The notes beneath the pieces are model-generated. The model searched no databases, was not told where the DNA came from, and saw only the letters and a list, made by a program, of their open reading frames with translations. DNA of 64,000 nt from Oxalobacteraceae sp. CFBP 8761. Lineage in GTDB: Bacteria; Pseudomonadota; Gammaproteobacteria; Burkholderiales; Burkholderiaceae_D. Positions 1 to 7,153 of the stretch are shown piece after piece; position 1 is the first letter of the stretch; each line of letters opens with the position of its first letter. Both the position numbers and the translations under genes were made by a program. The stretch spans positions 186,001 through 250,000 of the forward strand of contig JACYUE010000003.1 of the NCBI GenBank assembly GCA_014841595.1, given 5' to 3'.

Positions 1-2
1 CG

Positions 3-926
3 ATCGACCTGGCCGATATCGCACGCAAGATCGGTCCGGGTGTCAAAGCGATCATGGCGACCCATTTCTTCGGCTTTCCGCAAGACCTCGCGCCCTTGCG
101 CGCGTTGTGCGATACGCACGCCATCGGGCTGGTCGAGGATTGCGCCCACTGCTTCTTCGGCGCGCACGGCGGCGTAAACATCGGCAGCAGCGGCGACTAT
201 GCAATCGGCAGCAGCATGAAATTCTTTCCGATCTTCGAAGGCGGTTGCCTGGTCTCGTACCGGCACCGGCTGCCGTTGCGGCAATTGCGCAGCGCCGGCG
301 CCGGTTTCGAGGCCAAGGCCGCACTCAATGCCCTCGAGGCCAGCTTTGCCCAGGGGCGCCTTCCGTTATTGCACGCCGCCCTGGTCCTGCCGCTGCGTCT
401 GCGCACCGCACTGTGGAACCGGGTCAAGCGGCGCGCAGCAACAGCCGACGGGCCGGCCCCGACAACGCTGGCCCCGGCATCGTCGGACAGCAGCTTCGAC
501 TTCGATCCGCGCTGGATCGACCGGCGCTCGTCATGGTTCTCGCGCACCGTGCTGCGCCGCGCCGCGCGCGCGCGCCTCGTGCAGCGCCGACGCCATCACT
601 ACCTGGCGCTGGAACGCGCCCTGGCCGGCGCCCCCGGCTGGCGCGCTCTGTTTCCCGCGCTGCCCGACGGCGCCTGTCCCTGGGTATTCCCGCTGCTGGC
701 AGAGCACCCCGAGGCGCTGTTCGAGCACCTGCGTGCTGCTGGCGTACCGATGGTGCGCTTTGGCGCGCACCTGTGGCCCGGCGTCGATGCCGGCGTGTGC
801 GCCAACAGCGTGGAACTGGGGCGACGCCTGTTCGGCCTGCCCTGCCACCAGGCGCTCGACGATGCGGAACGCACCTGGCTTGCGGCGACCGTGCGCCGCG
901 CGCTCGAGCAGGCAGCGGCGTCATGA
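3..926 (+). CDS. DegT/DnrJ/EryC1/StrS-family aminotransferase, 5'-truncated by the window edge
   Basis: The frame is open to the window edge, so the N-terminus lies outside. The visible part has the order expected of PLP-dependent sugar aminotransferases: a VEDCAH segment (the PLP-contacting Asp region), a GSSGDYAIGSSMKFFP segment holding the likely Schiff-base lysine, then an EGG turn. Family members transaminate nucleotide-linked keto-sugars. Here it would supply an amino sugar to the exopolysaccharide made by the surrounding genes (inference). The stop overlaps the next start as ATGA, so the two are translationally coupled. The exact substrate cannot be read, and the C-terminal half diverges from textbook members. 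Confidence 0.75.
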   Translation: MDLADIARKIGPGVKAIMATHFFGFPQDLAPLRALCDTHAIGLVEDCAHCFFGAHGGVNIGSSGDYAIGSSMKFFPIFEGGCLVSYRHRLPLRQLRSAGAGFEAKAALNALEASFAQGRLPLLHAALVLPLRLRTALWNRVKRRAATADGPAPTTLAPASSDSSFDFDPRWIDRRSSWFSRTVLRRAARARLVQRRRHHYLALERALAGAPGWRALFPALPDGACPWVFPLLAEHPEALFEHLRAAGVPMVRFGAHLWPGVDAGVCANSVELGRRLFGLPCHQALDDAERTWLAATVRRALEQAAAS

Positions 927-1963
927 GCTGGACGGTGATCCCGGCGGCGGGCTTCGATGCCGATCCCGCCCACTGCGCACGCTGGCGCGCCCTGCATGCC
1001 GCAGCCGGCAGCTCGCCCCTGCTCACGCTCGACTTCGTCACGACCGCACTGGCTGTCTTTGGCAACGGACGCGAACAGCTGGCCTGGCACGAACAGGACG
1101 GCCAGACCGACATCATGGCGATCCTGACCCCGGCCGGGGCCGGCGCCTGGCAGACCTTCCAGCCGGCGCAGGCGCCGGTCGGCCTGTGGCTGCAGCGCGA
1201 CGCGCAGCCGCGCACGGGGCAGCTGGCGGCCCTGTTGCGCGCCCTTCCCGGCGCTGGCGTCATGCTCGGTCTGACCCAGTGCGATCCGATGCTGATGGCG
1301 CGGCCGGCGGACACCGACGCCGTGCGCACCCTCGACTATATCCAGACAGCCCGGATCACCCTGGCCGGCAGCTTCGATGACTACTGGAACACGCGTGGCA
1401 AGAACCTACGAACCAACTTGCGCAAGCAGCGCAAGCGCCTGACCGACGAGGGCGTACTGCTGCGCCTGCAGATGAGCCGCGACGTGCACGAGATGGCCGA
1501 TGCGGTGGCCGATTACGGACGGCTCGAAAGCGCCGGCTGGAAGTCGAGGGATGGCACCGCGGTGGAGGCCGGCAATGCACAAGGGCGCTTCTACCGCATG
1601 ATGCTGGAGGCATACGCCGGCCATGGCGCGGCCTGCGTAATGCGCTACTGGATCGCCGACAGGCTGGCGGCAATGGACTTGTGCATCGAAGGCGGTGGCT
1701 GCGTGGTGGTGCTCAAGACGGCGTATGACGAGAGCATTGGCAATGGGCTCTCGCCGGCGCTTCTGATGCGCGAGGAAGCCACGCGCGCGATCTTCGAGGC
1801 CGGGCGCTTCGCGCGCATCGAGTTCTACGGCCGGGTAATGGAATGGCACCTGCGCTGGACCGACGAAGTGCGCATCATGTATCACCTCAACGCGTACCGC
1901 TGGCCCTGGCTGGGCCGACTGCGCGCACTGGTGGCCGGGCGCCACCCGCCGGCCGCCGGCTAG
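923..1963 (+). CDS. FemAB/BioF2-like GNAT-fold acyltransferase of the exopolysaccharide locus
   Basis: 346 residues starting at the ATG that overlaps the preceding stop (ATGA); the frame extends further upstream but only as a shadow of the aminotransferase. The C-terminal half has the FemAB-like acetyltransferase pattern: an RGKNLRTNLRKQRKRL basic helix around residues 157-172, DYGRLESAGWKSRDG, then a GLSPALLMREEA helix and a terminal FYGRV..W segment. Relatives transfer acyl or aminoacyl groups to amino sugars, and XrtA loci commonly carry a FemAB-type protein. Following an aminotransferase, N-acylation of the amino sugar is the likely job (inference). It converges with the minus-strand glycosyltransferase, the two coding ends overlapping by four bases. 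Confidence 0.7.
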   Translation: MSWTVIPAAGFDADPAHCARWRALHAAAGSSPLLTLDFVTTALAVFGNGREQLAWHEQDGQTDIMAILTPAGAGAWQTFQPAQAPVGLWLQRDAQPRTGQLAALLRALPGAGVMLGLTQCDPMLMARPADTDAVRTLDYIQTARITLAGSFDDYWNTRGKNLRTNLRKQRKRLTDEGVLLRLQMSRDVHEMADAVADYGRLESAGWKSRDGTAVEAGNAQGRFYRMMLEAYAGHGAACVMRYWIADRLAAMDLCIEGGGCVVVLKTAYDESIGNGLSPALLMREEATRAIFEAGRFARIEFYGRVMEWHLRWTDEVRIMYHLNAYRWPWLGRLRALVAGRHPPAAG

Positions 1964-2973
1964 ACAGAGCGCGACGGGGCCTTGCGCGGTTTCGGCCAGC
2001 CGCGCGCGATCGATATGACGTCATGCGCGGTGCTCAGCGAAAACGAATCGAACAGCGACGGCAGCACCATCCTGAACGCTTCGCGGCGCCGGCCGGTGCG
2101 CAGGTAAAGCATGGCCGCGCGCATGCGCACGACGTGGCGCTTGGCGCGGTAGCCCCGGCGTACCGGAGTGGACGCGCGGCGCAGCAGCGGCGCCAGCGAT
2201 TCGAGCGCGGCCGCATAGCGCGCCTCGGCCACCACCGGGTCCTTGCGCAGGGTGCTGGTCGGATAAATATAGTATTTGGCCACGACCTGGGGCACCATGC
2301 CGCCCTTCTTGCTCTCGGCCAGCAGGCGGATGAACAGGTGCAGGTCTTCGCCCACCTTGTGCTCCACCGAGAAGCCGCCCAGGCGCAGGAACGCCGCGCG
2401 CGGCATGCTCATCGTGCGCGTTTCCATGAAGCCGTCGCCTATCAGGTCCTCGAAATCGGCTTCCTCAATCCGGATGCGCTGCGCGCCCGGCTGCTTGGCT
2501 AGCAGCTTGCCTCCCGATGTGCAGCCGGCGAGGAACAGGCATACGTACTTGCCGTCAGGCTCGCAGGCTTCCTGGTCCGAGACCACGAAGTCAAGATCCG
2601 GCTCGACCCGGATCCAGTCGGCATGCAGCGCCAGCCGCTCGGGGGTGAATTCATCGTCCGCATCGAGGAAGGCCAGCCAGTTGCCGGTGGCGATCTCCAC
2701 GCCCTTGTTGCGCGCCGCGGCGACGCCGGCATTGGGCTGGCGCACATATACGATACGGTCACCGAAAGGTTGCACGACCTCGGCAGTATGGTCGGTAGAG
2801 CCGTCGTCGATGACGATGATCTCGTGCGCTGCATGCGTCTGGGCCAGGACCGACGCGATAGCGCGCGCCAGCGTCGGGGCGTTATTGTAGGTCGCGATAA
2901 TGACCGAGAAAGTCGGCAAGGTCGGGCTCTCCACGAAAGTCGTTCGCGCCGCTGACGGCTGCTGGTTGTTCAA
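1960..2973 (-). CDS. Glycosyltransferase family 2
   Basis: 337 residues. Shows the GT-A family 2 signature: FSVIIATYNNAPTLARAIAS near residue 22, IIVIDDGSTDHT, AARNKG, and the DxD-type FLDADDEF motif that binds the nucleotide-sugar metal. It probably adds one sugar of the repeat unit on the cytoplasmic face. The start is a TTG overlapping the upstream deacetylase stop as TTGA, which argues for coupling despite the weak codon. The C-terminal about 100 residues are basic (RRGYRAKRHVVRMRAAM), plausibly a membrane-contacting tail. The sugar specificity cannot be told. Confidence 0.85.
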   Translation of the reverse strand: MNNQQPSAARTTFVESPTLPTFSVIIATYNNAPTLARAIASVLAQTHAAHEIIVIDDGSTDHTAEVVQPFGDRIVYVRQPNAGVAAARNKGVEIATGNWLAFLDADDEFTPERLALHADWIRVEPDLDFVVSDQEACEPDGKYVCLFLAGCTSGGKLLAKQPGAQRIRIEEADFEDLIGDGFMETRTMSMPRAAFLRLGGFSVEHKVGEDLHLFIRLLAESKKGGMVPQVVAKYYIYPTSTLRKDPVVAEARYAAALESLAPLLRRASTPVRRGYRAKRHVVRMRAAMLYLRTGRRREAFRMVLPSLFDSFSLSTAHDVISIARGWPKPRKAPSRSV

Positions 2974-4013
2974 ATAGCTGCCTGATGCGGCGTGCTGGCA
3001 TGGGCCGACTCGGCCTGCAGGCGCGCGGCCAGGCCCGAGACGCTGAGGAACTGCCCGCCCAATTCGTCACGGAACCAGGTGCAGTAATCGTACACGGTCG
3101 TGATGAAGCGCTCCAGCTCGGCAGCGGTACGCACATAGGGCGTGTGGCCCGCCACCATCGACGGGCTGTGATAGGTCAGCGTGAAGACCTGGCAGCCATC
3201 GCCATGGAGGGCCTGGCTCAGGCGCCGCATTTCGGCGCCGGTGGCCACTTCAGGACTCAGCCGGATACGCTCGAGCGCACCGCTGCGCGACAGGATGCCG
3301 CCCAGGCGCGCCTTGCGCGCCCAATTCTGCTGGGCGGCTTCGTACAGCGCCGGTCCATGACTGCGCATCCAGCCGGCGTAGCCGGTCGTGACGGGCAATT
3401 CGAGCAACGAGCGCCCACCGGCTTCGAACCAGTAGGGATGCTCGTCGAATGCCCGAAAATCGGGGCCGCCATCGTCCAGGAAGGCGCTGTACGGCACCAC
3501 GCTGGCGTCGACCTGGTAGCCCAGCGCGGCAATCGACCCAGCAGTGTGCGGGCCGAGCCCGTAGCGGCCGGCCTTGAAGGTCACCGGGGCGCGTCCGAAC
3601 GAGCGTGTGATGGCCTCGGTCAGCATGCGCAGCTTGTCGTACTCGAGTTCGCGCGGCAGGTTGCCGGCGTAGGAATTGCTGCGCGAGACTTCTTCATCGT
3701 GCGGCGGCGAAACCCACGGATGCAGGTGCGTACCGATCTCGCAGCGGCCGGCTTCCATCAGGCCACGCAGCACCGCACTTGACGCCGGCGTGGTTGCCAC
3801 CGGCCAGTCGATGACGTAGGTGGGCACGATGCCCAGCGGATCGAACACGCGCTCGTGCATCAACGGCTGGCCGGCGATCGACGTCGTGCCGGTGCTGGCG
3901 CGATCGAACGGCTGGCCCCAGTCGAATTCTTCCTCGGTATCGATAATGACCAGCAGGACCGGCGGGGTGCCCGGCGCAAGGCGCGCCGGACGGTGGTGGG
4001 ATTGTCTGAGCAT
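2970..4013 (-). CDS. NodB-like polysaccharide deacetylase
   Basis: 347 residues. The N-terminus has LLVIIDTEEEFDWG, which matches motif 1 of WalW-type polysaccharide deacetylases (Asp base and first metal Asp), and CEIGTHLHPW matches the metal-binding His motif 2. ATG start, six bases after the ATP-grasp stop. No signal peptide is seen, which is common for this class in polysaccharide loci. The family removes N- or O-acetyl groups from a polymer or a lipid-linked intermediate. In exosortase-A loci a deacetylase is a standard member, so a role in polymer modification is likely (inference). Confidence 0.8.
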   Translation of the reverse strand: MLRQSHHRPARLAPGTPPVLLVIIDTEEEFDWGQPFDRASTGTTSIAGQPLMHERVFDPLGIVPTYVIDWPVATTPASSAVLRGLMEAGRCEIGTHLHPWVSPPHDEEVSRSNSYAGNLPRELEYDKLRMLTEAITRSFGRAPVTFKAGRYGLGPHTAGSIAALGYQVDASVVPYSAFLDDGGPDFRAFDEHPYWFEAGGRSLLELPVTTGYAGWMRSHGPALYEAAQQNWARKARLGGILSRSGALERIRLSPEVATGAEMRRLSQALHGDGCQVFTLTYHSPSMVAGHTPYVRTAAELERFITTVYDYCTWFRDELGGQFLSVSGLAARLQAESAHASTPHQAAI

Positions 4014-4019
4014 CTGTAA

Positions 4020-5741
4020 TTACCGGGGTGTGGCAGGCGCAGGCGCCGTCCGGGCGAGTTGTTCGAGGCAGGTGTCAATGCGCTCGTAGGTTGCCTGGAA
4101 AGTACGGTCGTCCTTACCTTCGGGATCGAGGATCTGGCAGTCGGCGCCAGCCTCAGCGCAGGTTTCGCCGAGCAGGTACACCTTGTTTTTCAAGTCCGGG
4201 TAGCGCGCCGCGATGCTGTCGAGATTGATGCGGTCGAAGACGATCACCAGATCGGCGCTTTCCAGCAAAGCTGCGCTCGCATGACGCGAGCGGTGGGCCG
4301 TCATGTCGACGCCGCGCTGCGCTGCCGCCGCGATTGCCACTGCCGGCGAACCCCGCTGGTTGCGCGGCAGCATGCCGGCCGAGCTGAAGTGCGCCACGGT
4401 GCCGAACAGTTGGCTGCTTTTCAGTTCCGCATAGCTGCTGCGGTTGATATTGCCCTGGCAGACAAACAGCACCTTGACCGGGTGGCCACGCTTGGCTGCG
4501 AACAGTTCGGCCAGGCGCGGCGCCAGCGGCGCCGGCGCCGGGGCGCGACGCGACGCGAGCCGGCTGGCGACCAGTTCGCGCAGTTCCTGCAAGCCCGGCC
4601 GCGGATCGTCCAGCACCAGCGTGTCGTTGTGCTCGCGCCCGATCAGCACGCGGTGAAAACTCCAGGCCCAGGCAGCGCAGTGCAGCGCCAGTCTGGCGGG
4701 CCGACGCACCAGGTTCGCGGCACCGACCCTGGCCTGCCACATATCGAGCACCAGGTTGCGGCAATAACGCCCGGCCGGATAAGGGCGCGGGGGCGTCGCT
4801 TCGCCAAGCGCCAGCAGCTGGTACAAGCGATACGGGAAATCGACGCCGATCGAGACCGGCAGCGGCAGCGATCCCCACGGACGCGCATTGACTTCGATCA
4901 GGATCCAGCTGCCGTTGGCCGGATCGACCTTGAATTCAAACATGGCCAGGCCCGTGTAGCGGCTGGCGCGCGCCATGCGCTCCACCGCCGCCAGGCGCTG
5001 CGGATCGAGCGGTGCGCTCTTGCGGTAATAGCTGCTGCCGTTCAATTCATGCGCACGGTGGTGCTCGAACGCCTGCAGGATTTCGCCTTCATGGCACAGC
5101 ACGGAGACGCCCAAACCAAAGCCGGGGAACATCTGTTCGAGCAGGATCGGACCGGTTTCGCCCGTGGCGACGCGGCGCGCGAGCCAGGCTTGCAATTCGG
5201 TCCGCTCCTGGATGATGCGGGTACTGGTGCGGACATATAGCTCCGGCAAGGCGTACGACATCGGCTCCTTGATCACCACCGGCAGACCGATATCGGCCAC
5301 GATTTGCTCGACCGTATCGGCGGCATCGAGCATGCGCCCGGGGGCAACCGGCACGTCGACCGAGGTAGCCAGCGCGCGCGTACCGACCTTGTCGAAGAAG
5401 ATGTCGAGTGCATCGGGCGACGGAATTGCCAAAGGACTCAACAGCGCCAGCGCATCGCGATGCAGGCACAACGGCAGGAGGCCGCGCTCGTCGCACGGGA
5501 TCACCAGTGAAAAACGGTGCTCGCGCAGCAGCGCACCGATCGCCGCGAGCCATTCGTGCCCGCCGTCGAGGTAATACGGCAGAAAGTGCACCGCGCGGAT
5601 GTAACGCGACTTGAGCGCAGTGGCGCGAAAATTGAACGGCGCCACGTGCACTTCGAGCCCTTGGCGGCCAAGCGAACGGACGGTCGACAGGAAACTGCGC
5701 GTGTCATCGCCGATCACAAGAACTTTATGTCGTGTGCTCAT
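4020..5741 (-). CDS. ATP-grasp ligase fused to a low-molecular-weight protein tyrosine phosphatase domain
   Basis: 573 residues from the ATG at 5741, chosen because AAGGA precedes it and it overlaps the upstream stop as ATGA. Residues about 1-400 are an ATP-grasp protein: HKVLVIGDDTRSFL Rossmann-like start, IPCDERGL, VVIKEP (ATP lysine) and EVNARPWGSLPL (metal Glu/Asn). Residues about 422-573 are a complete LMW-PTP: CX5R loop CQGNINRS with Cys428 and Arg434, and LDPEG with the general acid Asp539. The second loop cysteine of Wzb-type enzymes is Asn here. ATP-grasp enzymes make amide or ester bonds; LMW-PTPs such as Wzb dephosphorylate polysaccharide kinases. A single chain doing both is unusual. 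The real substrates are unknown. Confidence 0.8.
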   Translation of the reverse strand: MSTRHKVLVIGDDTRSFLSTVRSLGRQGLEVHVAPFNFRATALKSRYIRAVHFLPYYLDGGHEWLAAIGALLREHRFSLVIPCDERGLLPLCLHRDALALLSPLAIPSPDALDIFFDKVGTRALATSVDVPVAPGRMLDAADTVEQIVADIGLPVVIKEPMSYALPELYVRTSTRIIQERTELQAWLARRVATGETGPILLEQMFPGFGLGVSVLCHEGEILQAFEHHRAHELNGSSYYRKSAPLDPQRLAAVERMARASRYTGLAMFEFKVDPANGSWILIEVNARPWGSLPLPVSIGVDFPYRLYQLLALGEATPPRPYPAGRYCRNLVLDMWQARVGAANLVRRPARLALHCAAWAWSFHRVLIGREHNDTLVLDDPRPGLQELRELVASRLASRRAPAPAPLAPRLAELFAAKRGHPVKVLFVCQGNINRSSYAELKSSQLFGTVAHFSSAGMLPRNQRGSPAVAIAAAAQRGVDMTAHRSRHASAALLESADLVIVFDRINLDSIAARYPDLKNKVYLLGETCAEAGADCQILDPEGKDDRTFQATYERIDTCLEQLARTAPAPATPR

Positions 5742-6784
5742 GCTGTCCTTCCGCGCATCAGATGACGACCGGCCAGTGCGACCGTATACAAGGCCCACTT
5801 GAGCGAAGCACGGGCAGCCAGCGCACGGCGCGCATAGTGCAGAGCAAGTTCATGTCTGCCTTCATTCGACCAGTAGCGCGACAGATGGCGCAGGATATCG
5901 CCTTCATATGACTGGCACAGCCTGCGGATGGCAGCGCTGCGTACACTCATCGTGATGTGCTGGGACACCAATACCGACAACAACCAGCGCTCGGCCGGGG
6001 ACACGCTGCGCGACAGATTGGTCTGCCGTGTGGGATCCGGCACGTTGTGCTGCGCTACCACGGCGGGATTGAAGAAAATCGTGCGCGCAGCATCGGCCAC
6101 GCGCCAGAAGAAGTCACGGTCTTCCTCATAAGTGGTGCGGGTCCAGAAGCCGCCGACGGCGGTAGCGGTTGCCTTGCGGAGCGCCACGATGTTCAGTTGG
6201 GCAAAACCTCCACTGGCAATCAATTGGTCCAGGTCGATGACATGGCCAAGGGGATGGCTGCGCGTCCGCTTGCTTACCTGCTGCATCAATGCGGGTAGCC
6301 AATCGGCCCGCTCCACGACGCCACTGGCAGCGACTGCATTCTGGTTGGCGATGTACAGGTCGACGCGCGAATCGGCGGTAAAAACGTCTGCCATGCTTGC
6401 CAGGTGCTCGTTGCTGGTCCAGAAATCGTCATCGTCACAGAATGTCAGGATTTCACCGCGAGCGGCCTCGATGCCAGTATTGCGCGAGACCGATGGCCCG
6501 ACTGCAGGGCCATCGGGAGTGCCGAGCAAGTGCAGATGAAAACGGTCATCCAGGCCCTCCCACAGCGCTGTGTATCCCGCGCGCGTGGATGCGCTCGATC
6601 CATCGTCAATGACGATGACTTCAAAGGATCCGAATGTCTGAGACTGGATACATTCCAGTGCCCGCGTCAGCAGCACAGGGCGGTTCCGGGTCGGGACGAT
6701 GATCGATATGACGAACGCCTCGCGGTCGTGGCGGCCCGGGTCACTATCGCTGGAGGGAGGGCGGTCGACGCCTGGGAATGACAA
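5738..6784 (-). CDS. Glycosyltransferase family 2
   Basis: Family 2 signature near the N-terminus: ISIIVPTRNRPVLLTRALE, VIVIDDGSS, SRNTGIEAARGE and the metal site FCDDDDFW. About 348 residues if translation begins at the TTG at 6784, which has AGAAGG eight bases upstream; the frame stays open to another TTG at 6817, which lacks a visible Shine-Dalgarno. No ATG lies before the first strand. It heads the minus-strand run 6784-1960 (GT2, ATP-grasp/LMW-PTP, deacetylase, GT2), all with overlaps or gaps of a few bases, so one operon is likely. Sugar specificity unknown. Confidence 0.85.
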   Translation of the reverse strand: MSFPGVDRPPSSDSDPGRHDREAFVISIIVPTRNRPVLLTRALECIQSQTFGSFEVIVIDDGSSASTRAGYTALWEGLDDRFHLHLLGTPDGPAVGPSVSRNTGIEAARGEILTFCDDDDFWTSNEHLASMADVFTADSRVDLYIANQNAVAASGVVERADWLPALMQQVSKRTRSHPLGHVIDLDQLIASGGFAQLNIVALRKATATAVGGFWTRTTYEEDRDFFWRVADAARTIFFNPAVVAQHNVPDPTRQTNLSRSVSPAERWLLSVLVSQHITMSVRSAAIRRLCQSYEGDILRHLSRYWSNEGRHELALHYARRALAARASLKWALYTVALAGRHLMRGRTA

Positions 6785-7153
6785 TTTCTGTGCCTTCTGT
6801 GCTGGTGAACGCGTCAACTGATGCTGCGTTGCATAAATGTTGCAATCCTAACATAACGCATTGACCCAGTCCCATTCGATTGCCTACAGCGTTGCCGCAG
6901 CGTTGCAGTCCGCGGTCACAACACCCGCTATCTCAACATGACATCGCATGTTAATAATTTTTAACATTTGTTGTTTCTAAGAAATTCTTTATGCAAATGC
7001 CACTAGTTTTACTTGACAAAAGCCAATCTTGTACAGGAATTTCCGTTGTTTTCTCGCATAAATAGCTTCTTTTGGGCAATTAATGGTTACGGGAAAAATT
7101 ACTCACGGTACAGTTTGGTTCTGCAAGGCAATTTTCACAGATCAACTTTTCTT
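6785..7153. promoter_or_regulatory. Divergent intergenic region with three GCGTTGC repeats
   Basis: AT-rich gap between the divergent GT2 operon and the lipoprotein gene. GCGTTGC occurs at 6826-6832, 6889-6895 and 6900-6906. The last two sit in a direct repeat CAGCGTTGC starting at 6887 and 6898, 11 bases apart, about one helical turn. Same-face spacing like this is typical of activator or repressor sites, so it may control one or both flanking units (inference). TTGACA at 7013-7018 resembles a -35 box, but no good -10 lies at the right distance. No gene is seen. Confidence 0.35.

Noticed and set aside
7013..7153. TTG start upstream of the lipoprotein gene
   Set aside because: It would put 47 residues before the signal peptide and lipobox, with no Shine-Dalgarno. 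The ATG at 7154 gives a normal lipoprotein leader.
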